In this document: in pieces, positions 10,101 to 52,500 of the stretch
Numbering within the stretch: the stretch's first letter is position 1
Layout of the letters: each line of letters begins with the position of its first letter
Source: Albula goreensis
Lineage: Eukaryota; Chordata; Actinopteri; Albuliformes; Albulidae
DNA length: 64,000 nt
Reading direction: 5' to 3'
Assembly (NCBI GenBank): GCA_022829145.1
Contig: CM040741.1
Span: 51,244,180 to 51,308,179 of the forward strand
Notes under the pieces: model-generated
Seen by the model: the letters and a program-made list of their open reading frames with translations, nothing else
The model's database searches: none
What the model was told of the DNA's origin: nothing
Made by a program: the position numbers and the translations under genes

Positions 10101-11982
10101 ACTGAAAGGTAGTCAGAAATGAACAAATATACCACAAATAAACTTAAATTATTATACACATCTGTGGTAGACCATATGGAACAGGATAGCATTTCAAATA
10201 ACTCGAGTAGGCCTAATAAGAAGTGTAAATATCAAAGATAATTTAGGTTTAGGTAAAACACGTCCAGCAGCATAAGGGATTTTTTGGGATGTCTTAAATA
10301 ATTTTTCATGACAACTTAAAGGTTTCAGGTTTACATGATATAACTGAAGAACAAATAAACCAGGTGGTAGATATTTCATATTAAACAGTAAAAAATGCTG
10401 CGTCTTATTTGTCACGGAATATTTCATTTTTACCACCCGTTAAATTAAATTTAACGGTAAAAGTACCCAAATTGTTCAAAGAATTGCACTAAAGGCGTTT
10501 TCCTCCTTACACAAAGCTTTAAAAAAAGTAATTTTCTTTAATGTCAATTTCAAAGAAATGTCGAGACGGATAAGGAAAAGACGGCCCGAATAGGGGTTAA
10601 ACGGTCTTCTATTACTCGGGGTCCAGCAATCTGTCATGCTTTGGATGTGATATTCATTAAACTCAAGTGGAAAGAAACGACTAATTCCAAATTCATTATC
10701 CCTTTAAGAACTTTGTAGCAATAAATTTGTGCTGAATGAAATGAGGACTTGTTTAAAAGGCCCGGGAATTTCGCTGACAAAAAATGGAAAGGCGATTAGA
10801 TGGTTGACATGGTATGAATGGAAATAGAATTAGCCTTCATGGTGCATTTGCGGAGGAACAGGAACCTTTTTAGGCGAGTAAAAAGAGAAAAGAGCAGGAG
10901 CCCCATAGCTGCCAAGAGAGAAAAAGAGACTGTCCGGAGACTGATGAATGAGGGACATCTTAAAGAAAGGGAACCTTTCTCGCTCCTCGGTTTAAGTGGA
11001 AACTTTCTCAGGTCAAGCACAAAGTTAACCAAATGAATTTAATACCCCTTTTTTTCTTTGAGTCAGCAACAGTTACACGCCTAACAAGCTTCTAAATGCA
11101 AGGTCTCAATGCGCTAAACGGGTTAATGCGCTAAACGGGTGGACATAAAGCAGAGAAAGTGGGAAAACCCGGAGAACAGTAATGCGAAAGTCACGGGGAC
11201 CTTGGGAAGAAATCTCGAACAGTGCGCGAGTGTAAAGTTTTCACTTTTTTCGTTCATTCCGGTTGACAGCTGGGGCAGGACTATGATGGGACCCCACTGG
11301 CGTTTTTAGGTTTTATTAAAAGAACAGTTTTATGCCCTTAATTCCACTGCCGTAAGCTTTTCGGCCAATGAACTAGTCTGATTTTCGCGCCACGGAAACT
11401 GAGAAAGTTAGCCAGTGTGAAGAAGTTAAATCATCCATGTAACAACAGTTTTGTTCAATAAAAAGAAAACAAGCCAAATTAAAATCAAAGTGACAATGTA
11501 ACTAAAATATTTGGGCCACGTCTATTAAAATTAAATGCAATTTAATAACAGCAGGTTACATCTCTGGGTCTTATCTAAATATTTGAAGAAAAAAAAAACC
11601 CTGTTGAGATATAAATGTTGTGCCACCAGTTTTGATCATTTCTATGGTGTTATTTGTGCATGAGAATGAAAACAGAAAGACATAAACGACACTCAGTTCA
11701 GACATCTCAAAAATAGAAAGTTTGTCTGGCTACGATAAAAACTACGGAGTGACAACTCAACTGACCTCCTGAGAAAGACTGTGCGAGGACTTCGGCTGTG
11801 AAGGCGGTTTTGGGACTGGCGGCGTTGCGTTTTTCCTCGAGGTGTTCCCCCAACATGTTTCTCCATCGCCCATAGAGGAAGCTATGCAGAAGATCTGAAG
11901 TAATGGTTTCGGACAGCGTAAGGGTCGGCGGTTTAAATCCAGACTTCAAAACCAAAGCTTCTGTGGACAACACTGTAGCCAT
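7180..11982 (-). CDS. prdm12: prdm12, PR/SET domain zinc finger protein 12 (complete)
   Basis: PRDM12 is a nuclear regulator needed for nociceptor and spinal V1 interneuron development. Family members lack strong methylation activity themselves and recruit G9a-type H3K9 methyltransferase. Coding exons in transcript order are 11982-11766, 9902-9712, 9482-9327, 8464-8350 and 7628-7180: 1,128 nt, 375 aa, near the human 367. Phases agree at every junction and introns are GT-AG. Residues about 1-72 are the conserved N-terminus ([11 protein letters not shown]), about 86-203 the PR/SET domain ([39 protein letters not shown]). A Ser-rich linker covers 229-254, and three C2H2 fingers lie at 258-278, 286-306 and 314-336, the last with five residues between its histidines. 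The ATG at 11982 is chosen because [13 protein letters not shown] aligns with the family N-terminus, although the frame stays open upstream. The C-terminal alanine tract of mammals is absent. Whether this is the teleost a or b copy was not determined. Confidence 0.97.
7629..8349 (-). other. prdm12 intron 4
   Basis: The intron is bounded by GTGAGA (8349 downward) and a pyrimidine-rich CACAG acceptor. It is AT-rich, with no repeat or exon-like segment recognised. Confidence 0.85.
8465..9326 (-). other. prdm12 intron 3
   Basis: The intron runs from GTAAGC (9326 downward) to the acceptor at 8465-8467. No exon or mobile element was recognised. Confidence 0.85.
9903..11765 (-). other. prdm12 intron 1, with possible conserved non-coding block
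   Basis: The intron runs from GTCAGT (11765 downward) to the CTCACAG acceptor. The part at 10.5-11.3 kb looks less like random AT-rich intron than its flanks. It has higher complexity, homeobox-type ATTA and TTTAAGTGG-like elements, and is open in both directions over 10.80-11.04 kb. It also holds a 17-bp tandem duplication at 11108-11140. Enhancer function is a guess. Confidence 0.4.
11108..11140. repeat. 17-bp tandem duplication in prdm12 intron 1
   Basis: The unit AATGCGCTAAACGGGTT is followed directly by a second copy, identical over 16 bases. It contains CpGs in otherwise non-CpG intron sequence. Confidence 0.9.
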
Positions 11983-12207
11983 GATACCACCAATTTCAGC
12001 AGTTGCAGCAAGTGAAATAATAATTATTACAATAACAATAAATGCACAGTGTGTCCTTTTGAAAGTATATGAAATGTGTTTAAGGCTCAGAAGCAGTAGT
12101 GTCAAATTAAAATACCGCCGATTCTTGGGCTAAATGATTTCGTCAAAACTGTATTCCTTTTTGCTGTGCAAGGTGAGCTTTAAAGTGCTCCGTCTTTTCC
12201 AAGGCTG

Positions 12208-12215
12208 TTTTTATA
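12208..12215 (-). promoter_or_regulatory. Candidate TATA box of prdm12
   Basis: On the minus strand TATAAAAA lies 226-233 bases upstream of the prdm12 ATG. A start about 30 bases downstream would give a 5' UTR of roughly 200 nt. A TATA-type promoter would suit a tissue-restricted gene. There is no second TATA in the preceding 100 bases. Confidence 0.45.
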
Positions 12216-12219
12216 TGAG

Positions 12220-15200
12220 GTTGTTTGACCTATCTCTGATTAGTTATTGATGACCCTCCCCTTATGCCATAGACTTGCTTGCTCAGAAAAAAAGTCTTTA
12301 TTGAGTAGCCACCCCATTGGGCGAGGAAATAGTGGAGGAGGAGGAGAAATAAGGAAAGCAAGTGAATGGTTGAGGCAGTGCCCGCGAGCTCTCTTTAGGC
12401 TACACAAGCAAGCGTCACCTAAAGCAAGATCAAAGACCACGGATTTCCACCTGCTGATGCCTTAGACAAGGCAACTATTTAATAGTACAAACTGAACGAG
12501 CCCCACTGCTATTGGCAAAGGTGAAACAAACGCGTTGACTCCAAAGAATTGAAACAAAACAAGGACACCGGTTAAATGGCAAACTATTATTGTTTTTTCT
12601 AATATAATCTTCGGTGGCTTTGTTCATTTTTATAATTGCACACAAACTTTAAGTGTAGTCATTCTAGGCTACCAACCATTTACGAGGGACTTTAAAGCTT
12701 CATGTGCCAATGAATAATGGAATGCAAAATAATCAGTCAGATAAAATCAGTCAATTCGTGATTTTTTTGCAAGATAATGAACTTGGAGAAAATTCCTCTA
12801 TGCTGAGCCAAAAAGGTCCATGAACCAACGCAACTAAGATTAGTAGTTATGTATATCTTATCATAATAAACATCGATGAAACAAAATGATTTGCAATACG
12901 CTTTCTGGAATCATTTTATCGAGCAGATGCAGAAACGGCTGTCGTATAATAACCCGTTTTATTTAAATAAGCGAGATATGAACGATTCTGATATTACATG
13001 TATGAATCTGAATTTTATAACATAAATTAGACAGTGAGAAGAAGTGGTTGTATATTTATTTTATTATTATTTAAGAGAATCGTGTTGGATTGTGATACAT
13101 AAAATATAAATTATTATTATCATTGTCATTATTATTATTATTATATAAACTGTATTGATCAGTGTCTTACAATAAACAACTGTCACTCATTAATCTCAGA
13201 CTTTCCTTCTCCAGGATAAATTATATGGTGGGAGCAGTATTTTATATTAATAAGGTCCATGGGAATAATTCTTTGAATAAAAGAGTAGAATTGAGATCTA
13301 TGTATTTTAAAGACTTGTTGACAGGGACAGAGAAATGTAAATCTTTGAAGGAGTAGCCTATCTTTTCTATCTCTTGTAAGGGTGAGCGCGTTAATATTCA
13401 TGGATGTAAATATAAAACATTCAGCATATTGTGACAGTGTTTAGATGTGTTTATGCGGCCTTTCTCTCAAAAAGGACAATTATTTCTATTCCCCGGTTTT
13501 TCAGGCTTGATGGACTGGGAGTAAATGGGTACCCCCCTTTTTTCTTCCAGCAGAGAGAACATCTTTATTCTGTCCCGGGTCCGCACGTTTCCCATTCAAG
13601 CTCCTCTGAAATAATGTAGACCGAAAGAAAAGTGCTCCAAATCAATCTTTCACGGTGTTTTTGAGGGCAATTTGACATCCATAGACTCCTCTCTTTTGAA
13701 AGTTAGCCTGCAATAAGGGGATGGCCCGAAACTCTGGACAAGGTTGCGGGTCTTACACGGGGATAAAAGACTGAAAGAAGTTATGGACGGAATGATTCCG
13801 AGGGATACAGGTCACACAGAACGCTCTGACGCGGGAAAACGGAGAGAGTGACAGAATACAAAAAAAAAAAAAAGATTACAGCTTTACTGCTCAACAGCTG
13901 CTTTTCAGCCCTGCCCCCTAATACATACAGCCCTCCATCTCATATAATTTTCTCTCTCGGTGACTGGGATTTTCACACAGTAAAATTGATTATGATTATT
14001 GCAGCTCAACATTTATTTTATCATGTTCAGAACGCTTCCTGTGTCAGCCTGTTAGTTAAAGTACATCTCATTCTGTTTCAAAGGGTTATTCTTTTCTTTA
14101 TTAAGCTCCATTAGAAAAAAGAAATTAAGGGGCTGGACTGTTAAATTTCATGCCACAGAAAATGTACGGCATGCACATTTATGTAGCCTACATTTCTGCA
14201 AGATCTGGAGTCAACCCTATTTGAGCAAATATAAAACCACAACACAAGTACACCTTATGTGAGCATGTAAAATTAATACGATTGCAGACATTTCATCTCG
14301 TCAGAAAGGAATCACATCGTTGAACAAAAGCAGTTGAGATTTTAGAGCTGCGACTCTGCAGTTCAATAATCTTGACACAAGAATAATGACATGCATAATT
14401 CTTTCACGTTGAAGAAGTGTTCTAGAGCTACATATGTACATGTATATGAATGTATATCTTAGTACCGTAATTGAACCTTTGTATAGTAATTGTAATATTC
14501 ACTGATTGTAATAGCTAATAAGTAATAGTTTTTTTCCTGTACTTGATGATAAAAGACATTAATATGGACCTTGAGACGCAGACTAAAACATTCACTCAAA
14601 CCGCTGTTGCACTTAGTTATTAATTTAAGTGTGGCAGGTTAAGCACATGTAGGTTCGACCTTGTTTTCATTCCGAGCGCATAATTTCTGGAACCAAATTA
14701 ATTTTTGGTTTTAATTTATAAATCTCAATTAAATTGTTTCCAATTATACAGTTCAAGTTAACAATCTAGTTCCGTTTTTATTGTCTAATAATAATGATAA
14801 AAATAAGAATTAATTGCTATGGTGCTTCTCATAAGTTGTGGGTAAAAGCTTTTCATGAAAGATGAAGAGCCTATTACGATAATAAATGAAAATAAACATA
14901 GTGATGAGTGATAAAACAGCAAGACAAACAATAAAATCAGATATGAAAAAATGACACCACTTACCTAAAAGTAAGCTTGTAGAAATGTATAAAGGAGATT
15001 TAAAAGGTGACACATATTTAGAAATCTCAGTTGAGAAAATGTTTTGATTTTTCAGAGAAAACACAATCACTTTTGATATTTTGTATTAAAATAAACCTGG
15101 GAGTCCATAACTCAGCCACTGATGTTGATTAGATAGCTTCGTTATTTGCTTTCATTATTAGCATGTTGTTTGCACATAATCCATATATTGTTAAATGTAT

Positions 15201-17800
15201 CATTTCTGTTATCGAACAACCATTGCATACATTCTGTGTTAAACAACAGAACTGCCACATGCATACTGCTGAATAAGTAATCGACTCAATTACTTATTAC
15301 TCTAGCATAAAGTGGTTTGGAGTGGCTTGGTGCTGTTATAGAGGTCCACATGTAAACAGCTGATCATTTTGATTCTCTTTGAAACATTTAAGAAGAAAAA
15401 AAAACACAAATTACTGCAGGGAAAGCATACACAATCTAATCTTCACCACTCTCTGTATTCAATTATTTTGTGATTGTTTTTATCTTCATACAATGTAGGT
15501 GTTTAAAATGACACTACAGTTGCCACTTTGTGTCCTTAACCTGAACTACAAATCTCTCCATCTTAAAAGGTAAAGCAGTAAGCACTACATGTGCAAAAAG
15601 CCACAGGCCTTTACAGGCTGTGAAGAGGACTGCAGAGCAGAGGTCTCTAGTGTAATGGTGCAGATATTCTCAATGAAACACACCAGCGTTCTTTTGTTGA
15701 TTTTTTGACAGTTTTGAGAGGACCAATTTGCTGCATCTCAGCTGAAGAGAACATGCACTCTCTAGTCACAGCATGTGCTTATGCCCTATACACCTTCCAA
15801 GAATGTGTGTACAAATGAAGGCAAAAATAAAATGCAACCATTGTTCTCTGGGTCTTTCTTCCATCCAAGCAGTTTGTTTGATTCAGCCACTACCCAAGGG
15901 CAGCCCTCAATCAGCCTCCGAATAGGACAGAAGAGCAGTTAAAATTGAGAGCTCTGAAAGTATACATAATGACTTTGTTACTTAGAAAACAACTCAGTGG
16001 CTTTTGGAAACCATGTCAAAATTCATTGCCTGCAGATGCTTAAATTTGCCTAATGCACCTTAATGGGCTCTCAAAATGTCATGATGGAAAAGGAAAAAGC
16101 CAGATACACCAGACCTTGAAATGAGGCATACATGCACACACATTTATAAACCATAATTAAAGATTAACGCGAGACACCTCATATCTCAATACTGCTTTAA
16201 GCTTTTGTCTGTGGTTGACCACTTTTAGGTGCAAGAGAGAATGGGTGTTCAAAATTATTCAAATCACTGAAAGGGGAGGCTTTCTCGGATGCTGCAGCTC
16301 CTTGACTTTTGGCACCACTTAACCCCCATTCATAATTCACTTACGCACCAAATTTCTGGTTATGGGTCAATGACTCCCTGGCTATTGGTGTTAGGTGGGA
16401 TTCATGTTGCATGTCTGTGTGCTCCTCTTCCCGTACCTTTCATATGCCTATAATAATTCATTTTTACATTAAAATTAGCAGCATTGTTAGCAACCATGTA
16501 GTCGTTAAAAAAAAAAAAAAAAAAATTAACTTAAAACTGTGTTCAGTACTTCTGGTCAATTTTGTACAGAGGGCAAAATGGGGGGGAGGGGAATCAGAAG
16601 TCAGAATATACTTTTTATTTATATGGAACACAAAATTCAGTGTATCTTCTATAAACTGTATAGATTAATTTTATAGTCTGATGCTTGGACTAACCCAAGG
16701 ACCCCTGATTTAAAATGGCAATCTGGAATGTGTTCAAATTAAAATCAAGCCAGATATTAACCACCCACCCCCACAACAAACATTTGAATAGAAACATAAT
16801 TACTTTCGACTTTTTTAATACACTGTTATCTGTACACGAGGAAAAAAAAACACTAAAATTAAACATTTTGAAATTATAATATCCCTTTTCATTAGGCAAT
16901 GCAGTTAATACTAGATTCATTTTGTAACTAATCAATCATACATACATTAGATCACACATAGTAGAAAGAAAAAATAATGAATTAAAAAGTTATTAGCATT
17001 TAACTGAAAGCAAGTCCACAGTGTGTACTGGTTGGGGCATTGAGGGATCTGGGTGGTACCAAATAAGACAACTTTGATCTCAATACTTAGAATATAAAAA
17101 ACTACTATTAATTATTACACAGGTAGGATCCAATAAAGGCTTAGCAGTCTTGAGCAGTTGAAGTACAGAACATACATAAAAACCTATCATCTCTTATTTT
17201 TGTCCATATAAGCAAGATGCAACATCAAATTTCAAATAACACATTCACGATCTTTGAACATTTTCATTATGAAAAGAACACAGAACATAGGGACAGTTTT
17301 TTTCCTGTGAAAATGACTCAATGAAAAACTCTTTGATTTAATTATATATATATTTTTTAAATAAAGTATTTAGTCAAGTATTTGTGCATACATACATAGT
17401 TTAACAAGATAGCAAAGGCAAAAAAACTCACAAAATGCAATACCCCCCTTTTACCCATACCAGATCACTGTAATTAAAAAAATGATCAATTACATTTTCA
17501 AATACCTAAAAAAAAATAATCTAATAAACTATGCATTAATGTTTGTCAAAATATTAGAATCCATCTTTGTTTAAAAAATGAAATAAGATATTGCACCTTT
17601 TAAACCAGAAGTACAATAAAAATGATACCGAAAACAGAATTCAAAGCACAGAAACAGGAATTACATTAGGAATTGACTGCCATTTGCTGACAACACCCCT
17701 GGTATTTTGTAACAAAAGAATACCTTTTCCTGTAACAAAATATCACAGTTTCGTCTCACTGAATTAAAATGCATTATGTAAAAGTAAAAGACAACACATT
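12220..17800. other. Spacer between prdm12 and fubp3
   Basis: AT-rich non-coding DNA with homopolymers (A runs at about 13.86 and 16.51 kb) and a short ATT-type simple repeat near 13.10-13.15 kb. The 12.2-12.5 and 13.4-13.8 kb segments are more GC-rich and could hold prdm12 upstream regulatory elements, but nothing specific is visible. The left end holds the prdm12 promoter. The right end may include distal fubp3 3' UTR. Confidence 0.6.
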
Positions 17801-17887
17801 TTTTACACATTCTTAAAACATCTGTTCTTTCATGACAAAAAACAACAACAAAAATGTACTCAAGACTGCCAAGCCCATAATTACGAT

Positions 17888-17893
17888 TTTATT
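17888..17893 (-). terminator. Candidate fubp3 polyadenylation signal
   Basis: An AATAAA on the minus strand lies about 390 bases after the fubp3 stop. Other AATAAA hexamers occur at 18112-18117 and 16614-16619, so the 3' UTR could be about 0.2 to 1.7 kb. The AT-rich sequence between them shows no coding potential. Confidence 0.3.
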
Positions 17894-18280
17894 GCAACAG
17901 AACTAGAAAAAATAGATTATATTGCGTTCTTTTTTTTTCAAATGTTACAATTCCGGGGTACGTTTTGGTTATATTCATTTTTCAGTTAAAAAAAAAAAAA
18001 TTTTGAAAAATGGTTCACTGAAATCCAAAAGGGATCCCGGAAATTGTCCATTCAAATAATGGTGTACACAAGTATTTAGTAACAATTAAATGTTCCTGAT
18101 TTAGAAATATTTTTATTCTTTTTTAATTGTATAAGTCATTCTACAGCTAGTGTTTCTCACTAAGAAAAAAAAAAGTAAAAGTCTTCAAGGCGTTGCAAAT
18201 CTAGAAACCTCTGTTATAAAAGGTTTTGTTTTTCATCCTCTCAGCGATTCAAAAAAATCTTCAACTAAAGGAAATCCACT

Positions 18281-46444
<28,164 letters not shown>

Positions 46445-46504
46445 CCCTACAGCAGCTCTCAGCAACAAACCACAAGGAAAAAAATTCCAGCCCAGCAAAC
46501 AGAT

Positions 46505-46575
46505 CAAGAAGCAGCACGCGCCGACCTCCGGAAGCGGAAACTGTCACGCGCGTACAAGAACCCAGGAAATACCGC
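46505..46575 (-). promoter_or_regulatory. fubp3 CpG promoter region with tandem ETS cores
   Basis: A CpG-rich patch about 60-130 bases upstream of the fubp3 start codons contains CCGGAAGCGGAAA (46528-46540), two GGAA ETS cores in tandem, followed by CACGCGCG. No TATA box is seen. This fits a housekeeping-type start near 46.5 kb and a 5' UTR of under about 150 nt. The exact start is unknown. Confidence 0.55.
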
Positions 46576-49500
46576 GAGAGCCACACTAAATCCAAGAACT
46601 TGCTGGATAGAGCGTATTCAGAAGTCACGTGAAATGAGAGGAAAACTTGACTGTATGTACCGGAATGAGATTGGAAAACTGTGTCCTCCCCCTCCCCCAT
46701 CGCACACTTATTAAACATTATGTTATAGGAAAGTGAGTGTCTCTATAAAAGTACTCACGGTTTTTTGTCAGTTCGTTGCTGTGTCTGCGATACAGATTCC
46801 TATTTGTGAGGGGGCAAATCCAGTGATGTCATTTTCGGCGGACAAACATGTCTAACTAATTAGCTGAACCAAGTTGCTTCCCCGCCGGCCAGAACATTTG
46901 TTAGATGTATGTTGTGGATATTGAATACGTAAGTGTATTTGCATTGTTTTTTATTTTATTATTTTTGGTAAGTTTTCATATGCGTTTGAATGTAGCAGCC
47001 ACATTGCCCTTGGCAATTCAAGGAGGCTAGGTCTTCAGAGGGGCAGGCATCAGGATGTTCCCTCAGATCTTGAGCAGGGGGACTGTCCCTTGTTAACTAG
47101 TCTATGTGTGTATATATATATATATATATATGCTTAAGATGCTCTGACACTTCATTACACTAATTAATTATTTAACATGGGCCAACATCTATCACACACA
47201 CAAATGTAGTTTAGACCAGAATATATCAGGAATGTATGCATTCTCATACATAGAGACAGACAGTATAGTACCAAATCCAAGATGCCAGTCCACCCCCTCA
47301 ACATACTATACACAGCACACACACAATAGATGCACATATACATACTTAATATAATTGGGAGGAGTTACTACATGAATATATGAATCAATAAGCTACAGTA
47401 GATTAATTTGATACCTAATATTGCCTTGTCATTCACAATTTATGTGCTAACTGAATTTCATATAGTCCATTTTATTGGAGTACTCTGGCAGTTTTATCTT
47501 TCCCATTTTTCTTCTCCCCCCAGTTTGGCATACCCAATCAAATCTGTATGCCTGTGCAATAACTGCAGTATCCCATGCCAATTCAAAAGAGAACACAATA
47601 GCACTTGGATGCTTTTAAACATATATGCTCAGCTCCCACTATTTTCACTTTGCAATCCACCTACACTGCTGTTCAGTCCATTGATTGGGTGATGCAGGCA
47701 CCTAATTTGTCAGACTTGTCCCAGTGACTGAAGAAGAGGGTTTTTTCCTGCAGTAACTGCAATAACTATTCTGCACTTACTGAGACGCTTGTGTGTTGTA
47801 TGGCTTAGTGGTCCTGTCCTGGTCTAAAGCTTGCACACAAACCTGGATTTTGTTTCATTTAATATGTTATTCAAGGGCAAAAAAACTGCTCCACAAAGAA
47901 ACAGGCACAGCGATAGTCAAAAATGAATTCTTTTTAATAATAGTTGCAATTGACCTTTAACAATCTTCCACACAGAACATGTGGAAACACATATCTTGGC
48001 TCATCTGACAGATGTTAGGTGTTTTGCAGAGATGAAATTAAATACATCAAAATCACCACCAATTTTCAGCCTGATTACGCAAAATAGTTCCTGCATCCTG
48101 AAATCTTGCATCTCCTGCAAGCTGACTATTTTGACCATAAAATGACCTTTGGCAAGGGGAAGAACTGAAACCAGCAATGTGTGCACACAATATTTTAATT
48201 TAATCTAAAGTGGTGTTATTACATCACACTGTTTCTATTTCTATTTAAAAACCCAACTCAAAACTTTATGGCTGATAATATTTGTAATATTTTTATTTCA
48301 GGAGTATCTGCAACTTCATTTATATCAAATGGGGAAAAGGAAACACAACCAATAGAAAATAGAAAATAAACCGAAATTGTGGTCACATGCTCTTGCTTGC
48401 ATAGTATTTAGTTGAATTAGTGTGGATAGGCCCATCTTAACAGTACAACATGTCTTTCACATATATCTGTGGATAAAACCAACATGTCTTGACATATGGA
48501 GCCCACTCCATAAATTACACAATAAAACAATTCTACATCTAATATACTATTCTGATACTGACTTCAAAACTCTTCCAAGTAAAAAATAGTGAGATAAACG
48601 TAAATAATGTACAATATCCGTAAGTAGGCATGAAATTAAGCTCAACAAACCATAGGGTGTTAAAGGAAGCTGATGGACACAGATATGTAATATTTTTTAC
48701 ATTTTGTACATTCATGCTGCTGATAGCCTATTGGAAAACAGATAGTGGATACAAACAGTTAGGGTTATCCTGAAGTCAGCGCTTTGTCCAGTTAAATTTT
48801 CATTTGCAATGGTGAACGTTCCTTTGGTTCTGAATTTTCTTTGGAATGTCCATTGTGCGAAATAAAAAAAACAAGAACATACAAATATTTTAAGAAAATT
48901 CATAATTGTCTGAAAGGTTTTGCTTCTGCGATAGCATACAGCACACAACGCATAGCACCAGCCAAGGTCAAAACCCTCATGTGATACAGCTTAGATGGCA
49001 GCCAGGCTGGAAGCGAGGCCCTGCACATCCACAGGTGGTGGATGCAGAGATATCTGGTTTCCAGCCGCATTAGCCCAGGGCATTCTATCACCTCCAAAAA
49101 AGATGAGAAGAAAATTAAGAGAAGAGAGAAGGAAGGTTGCCATTACCTTAGCTGAGACTGACACCTCCTAATGAAGATCTCCAGTGCAACATGACTGAGG
49201 CCTGGCCTGCCTCTCCTATTGCTAACATATGCTTGGAAAGGGTATAGAGTCTCCATGATGGATAGTGAGCGGCAAAGTCAAATTTTGGCATCAAAGGCAT
49301 TGTCGGGTGTTAGGAACAGCTATACACCCAGACGTCTGGTCTCTTCATGGCATGAGGATATCGAAAGCAGGTGTTAGGCTTTGGGAACCCCGCCAGCAAG
49401 ACAACACCAACTTTCCTTCAACAAGTTTTTGGGGGTGGGTGTGTGTTTTGTGGGGGTTTGAATTAGTAATTGAGGGTGTGCTGAGAGCTTTAACTATGAA

Positions 49501-52500
49501 GGCCTGCTCAAGTGTCACTCCCCCCCTCATTCCGCCCCGAGGCTGCAACAATCCTGGTTGGTCTCTTGGGCCCTAGGTTAAGATTTGGGGATTCGAATTC
49601 GAGCTTGCAAATGAAAATTGGCTTTTCTCATCTATAACAAACTCTAGGTGTGAATGTACATGTGTTTGTGCGTAGATGCCATTGTCTTCTCTTCACAGAA
49701 GTTTGCCTACATACGCCTTGCTGTTCTACACAAATGTGGAAACAACAGCAGACAGATAATTGTTTGTATGTAAACATGCATAACATTCTCTCTTTATCTG
49801 TTAAAGTACACTTGCTGCCTTTCTCAAAAATACAATGACTCAAGTCTCATATGTGTACGTACTATTTTCAAATTGCACCCCTCCTTCCCTGGTTTCCATC
49901 TAAATGAAAAAAGCATAACTGAGGGTGATTCAGTAATCTCATTTCAGCATAATTAGTCCAGTACATATTCTATCATCCATAAGCAAATCACAAAGTAGGG
50001 TACAGGAATAAGTAAGGTTCCACACATTAACCTTCCTGATTCTCCCTCACAATCCTCATAATAAGCAGTTCTGGTGTCAGCATGTGGATAGCTTACAAAA
50101 GATGAGTGTAGGTTCTCGCATCTCAGTACAGATATTCAGTGAAGAGAAGTTTATTTATCCAACATACTTACCATAGTAGAGCATTCACCACTCATGCAAA
50201 ATGTTTAGATGTCGGACAATGAGTGGATCAGCTGATCTTGGATCAGTTAGAAATACCAGGACCTACAATGGCTATGTCCACTATATATTTTCCCTCCCAT
50301 AAAAGGCTGCAAACTGTGCAATGGAGTTGTCTATCTTGCTGGGAGGGATAAGTCCCACTACATGTATGATATCCACCCATATATATTTAGGAAATTACTT
50401 GGTTGTGACCTCCTGTTGCCCTGCCATGCATGGTGAATGTAGTAGTAATGAATCCCTTCCAATGCAGTTGGAGACTGTCGCTAGACAGAATTGTGGGGTT
50501 CATCACATTTATTTAATTCATACAATTGCTCGTCTTGGTTCACCATGCTCATTCATCCACAGTTTACTCACTCAGTTTATATATATGGAGCACTACAATT
50601 GTTCTGATGGTACTTGACTGTTTGATATGTGCAGATTTATCACATTGCATTATGGTGGTGTCTGTCAATGACAGGTCTACAAACTTACAGAGGGACAATT
50701 CAAAAGAAAAACCACAGCAAAAAAAAAAAAAAAAAAACACCACAGAACACTGAAACACAGCCAGTTTTAATGCTGTGAAAAAGAAAAAGACTGTTTAAGA
50801 AAAAGAGTTGCAAGGAAGACAGAGTTGTGAAAAAGCATACCACACCACTATATTTTGCTCAATAAAAAATTAAAATACACAAAAGATGACATATTGGACA
50901 ATAACCACAGTAGAATGTGAAAATAATTACATAAAATAGACTTCTGGCCGATTCCATGATGGGTAGGTCATTTAAAAGAAACCAGGAGACAGGCAAGAGA
51001 AAATGATTATCTTTTTCTCTGCTAATTGACAGCACACAATGGACACATTCCTTTGGACTGTCCTTTCAGACAAGTGCTTCGCTTCTGTGTGCTTGTATTC
51101 ATCAACCTCTATACATTTTAAATGACCCAATCAGAACAGATCCTGCAGTGAAAATTACACGTTTTCATCCATTTCCCTTTATGGAGTTGGATGTTTTGAC
51201 CCTTTCTCACTCTTCTCCCATCCTCTCTTCTTCCCTTCATAAAATTGGCACTTATCACTATGTATCTGACTGCAGTGATGGTATAATAGGGGGCTGTTTG
51301 TGTTTTTGTCTCTCTGTAAACTCTCTGTAAACTAACAAGCCAAATGACTCTCATACTGTTTCCTCGTCAAATCCAATTGAAAAAGAAACAAAGGAAAAAG
51401 TGCAATTATACAGGATGAACTATTTGAGATGGGGAAAAGGGTCCTCAAAATGCCCCCTCATGAATGGGGGATGTGTTCAAATGAGCTGTTTACTTATTAT
51501 TCTTGTTTCAGATAAAGGCACATATGTCCAGACCAGATGACCAGAGATGAAATCATACTTAAATAGCATAGATTAGAAGCAGAAGAACTACCATAGGAGG
51601 AAGGATTGATAGAAATGAGCAGCACAGAGCATGCTGGGAGAAGTTAAACAATAGCAATTTATTTTTGATTTGCATTTGATCAAACTTATCAAAGAAATAC
51701 AATATACATTAAAACTGACAAAGACATCACTGCTTGCTTTGATCCATAAAATCATAACTGTATATATGCTGTGGAAAGTCTTTTCGAAGACAGGACAAAA
51801 CACAGAAAGACAAAGCACAACATGTCTGAAAAAAAAAGATGTGTTGACTTACTATATATCATAACAAATGAGATCATTCAAGCCTTCCTTATTACATTGG
51901 TACTTATGCCACAACTCTCCTTCTTTGTTACTATATTTTAATTGTGAGTAAACTAATAAGGCAGACTCTCCATTAAAGTCAAGTTATATATGCAATTTAC
52001 CATTATATTTGTCTGTTTTTAAGTGATTTGAGTCCAGATTTTTACACCATTTACCATTGAATGTGTCTGTATTTGAGTAATCCGGATTAATTGCTAATGT
52101 AGCTCCTACGCAGCCACACTACCAAGGTCTATAAACCGTTCTTGGACAGAAAGGACCTGTGGAGCTTGCTGCCCCCTCTCAGCAAGGTATATCATCAAGA
52201 CTGAACTCAGATGCAGCCTGCCACTCTCCAGGGCTGGTTCCAAAGATATGAAATATTATCTAATGGACTAACACTGGTCTCCATTCTCAGACATTTAAGG
52301 AAAGACATGGTATTCACTTCCAGGTATGCATTTTTTAAAAAAATAAAAACACAATTTAAAATAGCTTTCTATGCATTACCCATTTTTATAGGTGGGTATT
52401 TACATGTCCAAAGTCTACATCTGAATTACTTTCACAGTCCAAAGTTCTGAATTCACTCCAAGAACAAGGGCAGGCACATGTATTGTTATTAAAGACAAAA

